From: an uncultured Chloroflexota bacterium
GTDB taxonomy: Bacteria > Chloroflexota > Chloroflexia > Chloroflexales > Roseiflexaceae
Assembly (NCBI GenBank): GCA_937876225.1
Contig: CALFIC010000052.1
Span: 1-14,657, forward strand
Length of the DNA stretch: 14,657 nucleotides
Direction: 5' to 3'
Each line of letters begins with the position of its first letter. Within the stretch, counting starts at the first letter, position 1. Below the pieces are notes generated by a model. That model had not been told where the DNA came from. It searched no databases and saw only the letters and a program-made list of their open reading frames with translations. This document shows, piece by piece, positions 1 through 6,204 of the stretch. The translations under genes were made by a program, and so were the position numbers.

Positions 1-103
1 TCTCCCTCGGCTTGCCACAGTATGCGCCGCCCCGCTCTCCTATGTTATTTTTTACCCAAAAATATTATTTCAAATTTATTTGAACTATTTTTTCCACAAA
101 AAA
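1..103. repeat. AT-rich intergenic repeat, copy 1 (may extend left of window)
   Basis: Matches 268-370 base for base at an offset of 267 bp, with three substitutions (positions 56, 62, 66). The first half is GC-rich (TCTCCCTCGGCTTGCCACAG). The second half is AT-rich and carries an inverted repeat, TTCAAAT-TT-ATTTGAA, followed by CTATTTTTT. The match begins at window base 1, so the true left border may lie outside. Similarity to copy 2 stops at 104. No credible gene is inside: the frames that cross it are low-complexity and lack a ribosome binding site. The AT-rich half resembles a third element at 10804-10850. Confidence 0.85.
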
Positions 104-230
104 TACTGCCTATTCCTCTTCCTCGTGCGCCATGCGAAAAGCCAACACACACGATCTCTCCAACTACCACTTGGATCAAATGCGTCGCTATCTCCTCTCC
201 GCAATACCTATGCCAAACCACCTCCCCGTC

Positions 231-268
231 ATTCCATGCCGGTTGCGCTGGCAACCGTAGCGTGGAAT
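231..268. repeat. Long hairpin (inverted repeat) abutting repeat copy 2
   Basis: ATTCCATGC (231-239) pairs with GCGTGGAAT (260-268) with one wobble, and CGGTTGC (240-246) pairs perfectly with GCAACCG (251-257). The loop is GCTG and there is a 2-nt TA bulge. This is about 16 base pairs ending exactly where repeat copy 2 begins. No T-tract follows on either strand, so it does not look like a simple intrinsic terminator. It may be part of the repeat element, a REP-like palindrome or a structured RNA end. Confidence 0.75.
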
Positions 269-370
269 CTCCCTCGGCTTGCCACAGTATGCGCCGCCCC
301 GCTCTCCTATGTTATTTTTTACTCAAAAGTATCATTTCAAATTTATTTGAACTATTTTTTCCACAAAAAA
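268..370. repeat. AT-rich intergenic repeat, copy 2
   Basis: Second copy of the 1-103 repeat (100 of 103 bases identical), in the same orientation. It carries the same inverted repeat (TTCAAATTTATTTGAA) and the CTATTTTTT tail. It is preceded directly by the 231-268 hairpin. After 370 the sequence diverges from what follows copy 1. Confidence 0.85.
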
Positions 371-523
371 ACTCCATACACCGCACCAGCGAGTGCTTCA
401 ACAATGGTTGGCGAGGGGGCAAAATTATTGGAGTACAAAAAACGCCCCACTACGACGATACCCAATCACGCTCATCAAGAGCGGAATGGTATCACGCGCA
501 ATGGGGCGGGCAATTCGGCGCAA

Positions 524-1309
524 TTAATCTGCAAACGGCGGGCGGGGGTAGCCGACGCCAAACGGCTCTTCGGGACGTTTCCATTCGCCCATCAATGCCC
601 GGCGTAACGGCGTGGTCCGGGCCAAGAAGTCAGGGTCATTGCGCATCCGATCAGACGGGATGAGCCAGGGTGGTGAGTAGACAATATGCATGGTATGGCG
701 ATCAAAATCACGTTCGTTGCGTCCGGTACGGTGGAATACTCCTTGGTGGAAGAGCAACGCCGTGCCTGGTTTGCCACAAATCACATCACGAATAGGCAAA
801 TCATCCTCATCGGGTTTGATTGATTTGGGCCATGGGGTCATGTGATTGTGACTACCGGGAATCATCACCATGTTGCCCATACCATCTTCAGATTGATCGG
901 TGAGGTAATAGCCGACGCGCAATTGCATGATAGGCGTTTGGGTAGCCGCCAAGCGGCGGAACTCATACACGCCCGAACCATCTTGGTGGTAGCCGCCTGC
1001 TTTGGTGTTGGCGGGTTGGACGGTAGCCCATGAGCTTTGGATGATGAAGTAATCGCCCATCAACGCCCGGATTTTGGGCAAAATCGACGGATGGTCCAAC
1101 AATTCCTCGATGGCCGGTTCACTCTCATAGAGGTGACCAAGTTGGCGCCATTCGCCGGCAGGGTAGGCCGAATGCGCCCGGCGCGACGCTTCCAACACCG
1201 CAGCCACTTCGGTCGCCGACAACGCATCAGGAATTACCAAATAGCCAAAGGTATCGAACATAAAGCGTTCACGTTCGGTCATGGCTCCAGGTGCAGCAAT
1301 TGGGATCAT
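524..1309 (-). CDS. Phytanoyl-CoA dioxygenase (PhyH) family Fe(II)/2-oxoglutarate oxygenase
   Basis: 261 aa. Visible: the cupin iron-binding motif YHQDG (H108, D110), the conserved GSH loop around M149-H154, and the distal histidine in FHQGVFHRTGRN (H193), followed by an arginine (about R204) placed to bind the 2-oxoglutarate carboxylate. These are the marks of the PhyH family of non-haem iron oxygenases, which hydroxylate small molecules or lipid acyl groups with 2-oxoglutarate and O2. The substrate cannot be read from the sequence. No signal peptide, so cytosolic. The ATG at 1309 is preceded by AAAGGAG with 7 nt spacing; a second ATG nine codons in has a poorly spaced GGAG. The gene appears monocistronic, downstream of the tRNA-Lys terminator. 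I see no convincing -35/-10 pair in 1310-1470. Confidence 0.88.
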   Translation of the reverse strand: MIPIAAPGAMTERERFMFDTFGYLVIPDALSATEVAAVLEASRRAHSAYPAGEWRQLGHLYESEPAIEELLDHPSILPKIRALMGDYFIIQSSWATVQPANTKAGGYHQDGSGVYEFRRLAATQTPIMQLRVGYYLTDQSEDGMGNMVMIPGSHNHMTPWPKSIKPDEDDLPIRDVICGKPGTALLFHQGVFHRTGRNERDFDRHTMHIVYSPPWLIPSDRMRNDPDFLARTTPLRRALMGEWKRPEEPFGVGYPRPPFAD

Positions 1310-1470
1310 TGCAGAGCTCCTTTGTGGGAACGGATGATTATTATGGTATCACAAAAAAATCACCCTACTTTAGCACTCGCTACATACCATTATTTACGGA
1401 TTCCAAATATTTTGCTCGCACAGGCTATGACTACATAAAAATGATTGATATAAACGCTATACGTTACGTG

Positions 1471-1501
1471 AAAAAAATTCCCCCACACGCCAGTGTGGGG
1501 G
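1471..1501 (-). terminator. Intrinsic terminator of tRNA-Lys
   Basis: Read on the minus strand: CCCCCACAC-TGGC-GTGTGGGGG, a perfect 9-bp stem with a 4-nt loop, followed by AATTTTTTT. It starts about 10 nt after the tRNA CCA end, so it ends the tRNA transcript and separates it from the dioxygenase gene downstream on the same strand. Confidence 0.92.
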
Positions 1502-1510
1502 TGGGGTTAT

Positions 1511-1586
<76 letters not shown>

Positions 1587-1599
1587 GAACAACGATGTG

Positions 1600-1605
1600 T
1601 ATAAT
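1600..1605 (+). promoter_or_regulatory. Possible -10 box for the guanidine-enzyme/protease operon
   Basis: Perfect TATAAT preceded directly by TG, 83 nt upstream of the ATG at 1688. No recognisable -35 lies 16-18 bp upstream, where the sequence belongs to the tRNA gene. If real, it is back-to-back with and overlaps the tRNA promoter. Confidence 0.4.
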
Positions 1606-1629
1606 ACCATCATCACATCCAAAATGCAA
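1601..1629 (-). promoter_or_regulatory. Promoter of tRNA-Lys
   Basis: On the minus strand: a weak -35 TTGCAT (1629-1624), a 17-bp spacer, then TATTAT (1606-1601) preceded by TGG, i.e. an extended TGn -10. This places the start about 7 nt downstream, near 1594, leaving a leader of under 10 nt before the tRNA 5' end at 1586. A perfect TATAAT on the opposite strand (1600-1605) overlaps it. Confidence 0.6.
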
Positions 1630-1675
1630 ATCCAATTTGCCACGCCGTGACAGAATTCGCTGACGACACACGATG

Positions 1676-1681
1676 AAGAGG
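1676..1681 (+). promoter_or_regulatory. Shine-Dalgarno deciding the start at 1688
   Basis: AAGAGG followed by six T then ATG (1688). The upstream ATG at 1673 has no Shine-Dalgarno and lies next to this site, so the 322-residue reading from 1673 is unlikely. Confidence 0.65.
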
Positions 1682-1687
1682 TTTTTT

Positions 1688-2641
1688 ATGATCAACGTCG
1701 ATCCAAACCATACCCAATCTGCCTATGGTGGTGCCGGCTGGCGCCCCCGGAGCCTGACCCTCCGTGGCGAATTAGGAGGCATTTGGGGCGCCTGTGGCAT
1801 CGATAGCGAATACCGCAAATTAACCCATGTCCTGCTCCATCGCCCCGGTGATGAACTCCACGCATCGGCAGACCCCGATGCCGTCAATATGCTCGAGCCC
1901 CTTGATTTGGCGCGGGCCCAAGCGCAGCATGACGCCATGGCTGCCGTCTATCTGGCCCACGGTGTCCATGTCACCTATGCAACGCCGGCGACCCAACCCA
2001 CCCCCAACCAAATGTTTATGGCCGACGTATTTGTGATGACGCCCGAAGGCGCAATTATTGCCCGCCCCGCGTCGCAAGTCCGCGCCGGCGAAGAACGCGT
2101 CGCAGCCCGCCGCCTAAGCGATATGGGCGTCCCAATTATCCGCAGTATTGGCGGTAGTGGTACATTCGAAGGTGCCGATCTGCAATGGCTCGACGCTCGT
2201 ACAGTGATTATTGGCCGTGGCCAACGCACCAATGACACCGGCGCTGACCAAATCGCCAATGTGTTAGGTGATATGGGTATCGATGCTATCAAAGTTGACC
2301 TGCCATATGGTACGATGCATCTGATGGGAATGCTACGAATTATAGACACCAACTTGGCATTAGCGTGGCCCACCCGGCTCGTCCATCGCGCCGTCGATGC
2401 CTTACGTGATCGTGGCTACCATGTCGACTTTATCCCCGAAAACGATGAAGTACGCCGTGGGGCTGCGTTTAATTTTGTCACTCTCGCGCCACGCAAAATC
2501 TTGATGGCGGCAGGGAACCCCCAGACCCAAGCGTGGCTCGAACGTCACGGAATCACCTGTGTCACCACCCCCGTCGATGAACTCGCCAAAGCGGCTGGGG
2601 CAATCGGATGCCTGACTGGCATTATTGCCCGTGAAATGTAG
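1688..2641 (+). CDS. Guanidine-modifying enzyme (arginine deiminase/DDAH/amidinotransferase superfamily)
   Basis: 317 aa from the ATG at 1688. The pentein-fold signature is complete: FEGAD (E161 and D164, guanidinium-binding acids), GRGQRTN, the catalytic histidine in YGTMHLMG (H211) and the nucleophilic cysteine near the C-terminus in IGCLTG (C308), followed by the family's usual RE. Members attack an arginine-like guanidino carbon with the Cys, then either hydrolyse it (arginine deiminase, dimethylargininase) or transfer the amidino group. Length and motif layout fit the DDAH/amidinotransferase-like branch better than classical ~400-residue arginine deiminases, but the substrate is not determined. 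No signal peptide. First gene of a pair; the protease gene starts 17 nt after its stop. Its promoter region is shared with the divergent tRNA-Lys gene. Confidence 0.85.
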   Translation: MINVDPNHTQSAYGGAGWRPRSLTLRGELGGIWGACGIDSEYRKLTHVLLHRPGDELHASADPDAVNMLEPLDLARAQAQHDAMAAVYLAHGVHVTYATPATQPTPNQMFMADVFVMTPEGAIIARPASQVRAGEERVAARRLSDMGVPIIRSIGGSGTFEGADLQWLDARTVIIGRGQRTNDTGADQIANVLGDMGIDAIKVDLPYGTMHLMGMLRIIDTNLALAWPTRLVHRAVDALRDRGYHVDFIPENDEVRRGAAFNFVTLAPRKILMAAGNPQTQAWLERHGITCVTTPVDELAKAAGAIGCLTGIIAREM

Positions 2642-2658
2642 TGTAAGGTAGGCTCCTC

Positions 2659-3777
2659 ATGAACTGGTCACCCACAATTTTTCGCATCAAAGACATTCCC
2701 ATCAAAATGCATGTGAGTTTTTTGCTGTTACTCGGCTACGAAGCCTGGATTTGGCGTAGTCACGGCTATATGGGAATGTTGTTTGGCATGGGCATGACTC
2801 TGCTGTTGTTTAGTTGCGTGATCTTGCACGAATTAGGCCATGCCCTCGCAGCAGGCACCGTCGGCATCCCCGTCCGCGAAATCTTGTTGTTGCCAATTGG
2901 TGGCGTTGCCTATCTGTCACGCCGACCCCGCAAACCCATCCACGAATTATGGATTGCCATAGCCGGTCCACTCGTCAATGTCGCGATTGCCTTGGTATTG
3001 TTGCCGTTTATTCCCACTGCTGATATCAGCTCAACGATGTCGATTGCAGCCCTCCCTGGTCCTGACGCATTACCATCGTGGACAGTGGCCGTGTCATCGT
3101 TGTTTGTCGCCAACGTCATGTTGGTGTTGTTCAACATGCTCCCCGCCTTCCCACTCGACGGCGGGCGGGTACTCCGTGCCCTCATCGCCATGGTGACGAG
3201 CGAACGCCAAGCCACCACCATTGCCACCATGATTGGCCAAGGCGCTGCCGTCGTGATTGGAATCATCGGCATTCTCAATGGCAATGTCATGTTACCCCTC
3301 ACCGCCGTGTTAATTTTTTTGAGCGCTGGCAACGAACAAAGCGAAACCCAAGCCCGTACCATGCTCGAAACCCGCCTCGTCGGCGATGCCTATAACCGCA
3401 ATGCCATCACCTTGTCACCAGCCGACCGCACTAGCCGGGTAGTCGATCACATCTTGACCTCCTATCAACCCGACTTTGCCGTGGTGCAAGGCAATCAACT
3501 GCTCGGCATCGTTACTCGCGAAGATGTCATGCACGCCCTCGCCACCGACCCCCGTGACGTCTATGTGGCCGGTATCATGCAACGCGATGTCATCAAAGTG
3601 GCGCATACCCTCACCCTCGATGAGGTACGCACCACTATTAGTGCGGCAGATAACGGCGAAGTAGCCGCGGTCTATCGTGGCGATGAGTTCCTCGGGCTCG
3701 TCAGTCTCACCGACATCGCCGAAGCCCTTGCCGTCATTGATTATGTCACCCGCCAAAAAACATTGCAGGCGGTATAA
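2659..3777 (+). CDS. Site-2 protease family (M50) intramembrane metalloprotease with C-terminal CBS domains
   Basis: 372 aa. Hydrophobic segments at about 17-35, 40-65, 92-118, 135-160 and 190-225 form a membrane core. HELGH (H57, E58, H61) is the zinc site, and NMLPAFPLDGGR supplies the third ligand (D167). From about 235 to 370 the chain is soluble and looks like a tandem CBS pair, with repeats of the form LLGIVTREDVM and FLGLVSLTDIA, as in SpoIVFB-like CBS-bearing proteases. Family role: cutting membrane-embedded substrates such as anti-sigma factors or membrane-tethered regulators; CBS domains usually sense adenosyl ligands. The start has AAGGTAGG six nt upstream. It is co-transcribed with the guanidine enzyme (17-nt gap), which gives no obvious substrate. 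Confidence 0.92.
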   Translation: MNWSPTIFRIKDIPIKMHVSFLLLLGYEAWIWRSHGYMGMLFGMGMTLLLFSCVILHELGHALAAGTVGIPVREILLLPIGGVAYLSRRPRKPIHELWIAIAGPLVNVAIALVLLPFIPTADISSTMSIAALPGPDALPSWTVAVSSLFVANVMLVLFNMLPAFPLDGGRVLRALIAMVTSERQATTIATMIGQGAAVVIGIIGILNGNVMLPLTAVLIFLSAGNEQSETQARTMLETRLVGDAYNRNAITLSPADRTSRVVDHILTSYQPDFAVVQGNQLLGIVTREDVMHALATDPRDVYVAGIMQRDVIKVAHTLTLDEVRTTISAADNGEVAAVYRGDEFLGLVSLTDIAEALAVIDYVTRQKTLQAV

Positions 3778-3861
3778 TCTTGGTCCAATATATCCCAAAC
3801 CACTCACCCGCCGCATTACGCTAAAAATTATCCTACCTGCAGAAATACCAGAAATCAGCCC

Positions 3862-3888
3862 ATCCGGGTATAACTTTTGTACCCGGAT
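3862..3888. promoter_or_regulatory. GC-rich inverted repeat upstream of the ParB-like operon
   Basis: ATCCGGGTA (3862-3870) and TACCCGGAT (3880-3888) are perfect 9-bp arms around TAACTTTTG. There is no T-tract after the right arm (ATATCAATC follows), so it is a poor terminator for the protease gene 85 nt upstream. It lies about 30 bp before the -35 of the ParB-like operon, where an operator could sit. It could also serve as a weak terminator. Confidence 0.6.
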
Positions 3889-3904
3889 ATATCAATCATC
3901 AGCA

Positions 3905-3921
3905 CATCTATTTTTTAGATG
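3905..3921. promoter_or_regulatory. Short inverted repeat overlapping the -35
   Basis: CATCTA-TTTTT-TAGATG, perfect 6-bp arms. The right arm overlaps the first three bases of the -35 hexamer of the ParB-like operon, so it may be a repressor site. It could also be a chance AT-rich palindrome. Confidence 0.4.
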
Positions 3922-3947
3922 ACAATTTCTAAAAAAAATGGTATATT
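3919..3947 (+). promoter_or_regulatory. Promoter of the ParB-like/WYL operon
   Basis: ATGACA (5 of 6 to consensus) at 3919-3924, a 17-bp spacer, then TATATT at 3942-3947 preceded by TGG, an extended -10. The predicted start is near 3954, giving a leader of about 35 nt. This is the best-formed promoter in the window. Confidence 0.7.
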
Positions 3948-3978
3948 GAATAAATAATAAATAATTACGTCCACAAAT

Positions 3979-3982
3979 GAGG
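3979..3982 (+). promoter_or_regulatory. Shine-Dalgarno deciding the start at 3989
   Basis: GAGG with 6-nt spacing to ATG 3989. The upstream in-frame ATG at 3977 overlaps this site and has no Shine-Dalgarno of its own. Confidence 0.6.
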
Positions 3983-3988
3983 TCACTA

Positions 3989-5029
3989 ATGCAAATAATC
4001 GAATTAAATCCGGCTGATATCGCCGTCAGCCGCAGTGGTATCCGCGAAGATATAGGTGATGTGAGTGGGCTAGCCGCCACCATTGCCGACCAAGGGTTAC
4101 TCCAGCCGCTTGGCGTGATGGCGCGCCCCGAAGGTGGCTACGAGCTTATTTATGGGCATCGCCGGCGCAGTGCAGCTCTCAGTTTGGGGCTCACCCAAGT
4201 TCCATGTTTGGTATACGACAACGACGACCGTCAGCTTATCCGTCAATTAACCGAAAACCTGCAACGGCGTGATTTGAATGATCTCGAGCAAGCGCGAGCC
4301 TTCGACCGCTTGCGGCAACGCTTCGCCAGCGAACATCCTAATGCCGACGAAGGGCAGTTGGATGATTTTGTGGCGCAAATCGTCGGCTTGTCGCCGCGTT
4401 CGGTGCGCCGTTATTTGGGACTACTCGATCTCGACGAAGGGATCCAGGCCTATTTGCGGAGCGGCCAAATGACGGTCACCCAGGCTCAGCACCTACGCCG
4501 CATCAACAACGACCAAACCCGCACTGAATTGGCACGCGCGGCGGTCGACGAAGGCATGTCTGCCGCAGAACTCAGTCGACTAGCCAGTTATTTTGCAGCC
4601 AACCCTACCCATACCCTCGATAGTGCCATCAATGCCCTCCAAGCAGCCCCCACACCGGTAGCACCTGCCCCCAGTATGCCGGCGATGCCCAATCCAAGCG
4701 ACGAATATCAACCACCGAGTAGCTACGACATGCTCCCCAAAGGTGGAAGCCGCGATGACGACAGAGACGACGATGCTGGGTATTTGCGTGACGATAGCGT
4801 GGTAGCAAGCACCAAAGTCCGCCAAACCAAAATCAAGTCGCTTGATCAAATGGTTGACGAAAGTGATCGTTTGTTGCGTACTTATGCCGATGGGCAACTC
4901 CAGCGCTGGATCGACCATGACGAAAACGCCCCTCTCAAAGTCAGTATGGTGATTGTACAACTACAACGACTAGTAAATGCGTTACGCGATATTGCCAATG
5001 CTGAACAATGGCCAATTGAATTGGAATAA
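3989..5029 (+). CDS. ParB/Spo0J/Noc-like protein, stand-alone (no parA neighbour)
   Basis: 346 aa from the ATG at 3989. An N-terminal ParB/sulfiredoxin-fold domain (about 1-100) carries GLLQPLGV, YGHRRRSAA (56-62, where canonical ParB has GERRxRA) and TENLQRRDLNDLEQA (from T88), which correspond to the CTP-binding motifs of ParB CTPases. A central helix-turn-helix region (about 115-190) includes VGLSPRSVRRYLGLLDL. Then comes a Pro/Ala-rich and Asp/Arg-rich linker (about 215-270) and a C-terminal domain of about 70 residues, possibly for dimerisation. Chromosomal ParB normally pairs with ParA; here the partner is a WYL regulator 12 nt downstream, suggesting a DNA-binding or regulatory role rather than segregation. 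I see no consensus parS nearby. The family call is strong; the function is open. Confidence 0.88.
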   Translation: MQIIELNPADIAVSRSGIREDIGDVSGLAATIADQGLLQPLGVMARPEGGYELIYGHRRRSAALSLGLTQVPCLVYDNDDRQLIRQLTENLQRRDLNDLEQARAFDRLRQRFASEHPNADEGQLDDFVAQIVGLSPRSVRRYLGLLDLDEGIQAYLRSGQMTVTQAQHLRRINNDQTRTELARAAVDEGMSAAELSRLASYFAANPTHTLDSAINALQAAPTPVAPAPSMPAMPNPSDEYQPPSSYDMLPKGGSRDDDRDDDAGYLRDDSVVASTKVRQTKIKSLDQMVDESDRLLRTYADGQLQRWIDHDENAPLKVSMVIVQLQRLVNALRDIANAEQWPIELE

Positions 5030-5041
5030 ACGGAGGAAGCC

Positions 5042-6049
5042 ATGCCGCCACGCAAAAACGGATTACGCCGTAGCTCTGCCACTACATTCCGCCGGCGCCT
5101 GATAATCTTTCGGCGCTTGTTCCGCTCAGATTGTTCGGCAAGTGAGCTAATCGAATCAGTCAATCTCGCACTCAACCACGACGGCTACCCCCCCGCAGCA
5201 AATATGGCACTCAAACATGACCTCGATGCCCTCAAACATGAGTACAATTGTGTGATTCGTTTTGACCGCAAAACCAATTGCTACAAAATACTGAGTGTGG
5301 GAGATTTTGCCATCCTTGATTTACCGAGCGAGAGTGTCGACGCACTGAATTTTATTGATAAAAACTTTCCTGACGAAAATGTGTTATCGGCGTTTATCAA
5401 TGTCCAGAAATTATTACGCCAAATCAAAATGCTCGTTCCCGATGACACGAAGCCCAAAGGGGGCATTCCGTTGACATTCCGCAATCCAGGTCGACAAAAC
5501 AATGAAGTAGACAAACGCACGCTACAAGTAGTACGCAAAGCCATCGAAAATAAACAAATGTTGGCGTTTGATTACACGAGCAATTTCGAATTGCACGAAG
5601 CCCGCCGGCACACCGTCGCGCCCTACGAAATCTTTTTTCGAGATGGACATGCCTACCTTGATGCAGTGGTACATGCCGTATCCCCGGCGGGGCATGTGGT
5701 AGCTAATGACACCGTCGAATATCGGCTTGACCGGATTACCCGTGGATCAGCCAAACAACTCCCCAACAGCATCCCACCGGTACGCCCCCCACAATCACGC
5801 TACCCAATCGTCTATACACTTGGACCCGAGGTCGCACGGCGACGCGATCTGGCGTCATTTTTTAATGAAACAACGATTACCTATAACGACGATGGGAGCG
5901 CGAAGGTTAATGCAGTTGTCAATAATCTATGGACTACCCGCCAGATTTTGTTGCGCTATGGCAGTGCGTGCGTGGTCTCTTCACCACCTGAATTAGTACA
6001 GATGTTTCGCGATACTATTGCCCAAATGGCAACGAAATATTCTTCATAG
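5042..6049 (+). CDS. WYL-domain transcriptional regulator
   Basis: 335 aa; GGAGG five nt before the ATG. Residues about 10-90 are basic and look like a winged-helix N-terminus. Residues about 167-235 form the WYL domain: the pattern QMLAFDY, then RRHTVAPYEIFFRDGHAYLDAVV, then VEYRLDRI. The signature tripeptide reads AYL (204-206), a common variant. The C-terminal ~100 residues resemble the WCX extension. WYL proteins bind nucleic-acid or nucleotide ligands and regulate transcription, often of stress, DNA-repair or anti-phage genes. It is translated from the same transcript as the ParB-like gene (12-nt gap). Inverted repeats follow its stop codon and may be its operators. The target genes are unknown; the pair itself and the downstream helicase are the nearest candidates. 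Confidence 0.87.
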   Translation: MPPRKNGLRRSSATTFRRRLIIFRRLFRSDCSASELIESVNLALNHDGYPPAANMALKHDLDALKHEYNCVIRFDRKTNCYKILSVGDFAILDLPSESVDALNFIDKNFPDENVLSAFINVQKLLRQIKMLVPDDTKPKGGIPLTFRNPGRQNNEVDKRTLQVVRKAIENKQMLAFDYTSNFELHEARRHTVAPYEIFFRDGHAYLDAVVHAVSPAGHVVANDTVEYRLDRITRGSAKQLPNSIPPVRPPQSRYPIVYTLGPEVARRRDLASFFNETTITYNDDGSAKVNAVVNNLWTTRQILLRYGSACVVSSPPELVQMFRDTIAQMATKYSS

Positions 6050-6123
6050 CTGAATCACAATTCAGGTAATACCTGCAATAATCCTCGTCAACGTATATAC
6101 ATACAATGATGAGGATTGTTGCA
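6050..6123. promoter_or_regulatory. Chain of three overlapping inverted repeats between the WYL and helicase genes
   Basis: Immediately after the WYL stop: CTGAAT-CACA-ATTCAG (6050-6065); sharing its last bases, the odd palindrome CAGGTA-A-TACCTG (6063-6075); and then TGCAATAATCCTC (6074-6086) pairing with GAGGATTGTTGCA (6111-6123), 13 bp with one wobble around a 24-nt loop. None is followed by a T-tract. They could end the upstream transcript, be operators for the upstream regulators, or control the helicase promoter about 50 bp downstream. Confidence 0.6.
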
Positions 6124-6146
6124 TAAAATACCTCATCATCTCCACA

Positions 6147-6176
6147 TTCGCCAATCCAACCAATACCGTGTATAAT
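6147..6176 (+). promoter_or_regulatory. Promoter of the DEAD-box helicase gene
   Basis: Perfect TATAAT at 6171-6176 (preceded by TG), with a poor -35 TTCGCC at 6147-6152 and an 18-bp spacer. The predicted start is near 6183, with a leader of only about 22 nt, so a long cold-shock-type leader is not expected from this promoter. Confidence 0.55.
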
Positions 6177-6192
6177 TGATAAGTTATTGAAT

Positions 6193-6199
6193 AAGGAGG
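6193..6199 (+). promoter_or_regulatory. Shine-Dalgarno deciding the GTG start at 6205
   Basis: AAGGAGG, a perfect Shine-Dalgarno, 5 nt before GTG 6205. The longer frame from TTG 6187 would read through this site. Confidence 0.85.
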
Positions 6200-6204
6200 A
6201 ACGT

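Larger units (their letters stand above)
104..523. other. Gene-free spacer around the repeats
   Basis: Apart from the hairpin (231-268) and repeat copy 2 (268-370), I find no supportable gene here. The open frames covering 22-663 and 80-607 are unrelated to any family I recognise, lack Shine-Dalgarno sequences and run through the repeats. 104-230 and 371-523 show no strong internal structure beyond short stems, for example CGCTC-ATCAA-GAGCG near 470-486. 371-523 is the 3' flank of the minus-strand dioxygenase gene, but I see no classic terminator for it. Confidence 0.6.

Noticed and set aside
1..370. CRISPR array
   Set aside because: Only two long direct repeats (~103 bp) with a 164-bp interval; no short regular repeats and no cas genes.
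22..663. Open frames over the repeat region (213 and 175 aa, plus strand; 69 aa, minus strand)
   Set aside because: Low-complexity translations, no Shine-Dalgarno, they cross the non-coding repeats and (plus strand) run into the antisense of the dioxygenase gene.
6050..6204. Cold-shock leader or riboswitch for the helicase
   Set aside because: The likely -10 at 6171-6176 puts the start near 6183, leaving a ~22-nt leader, and no known riboswitch motif is seen; only the inverted repeats are reported.
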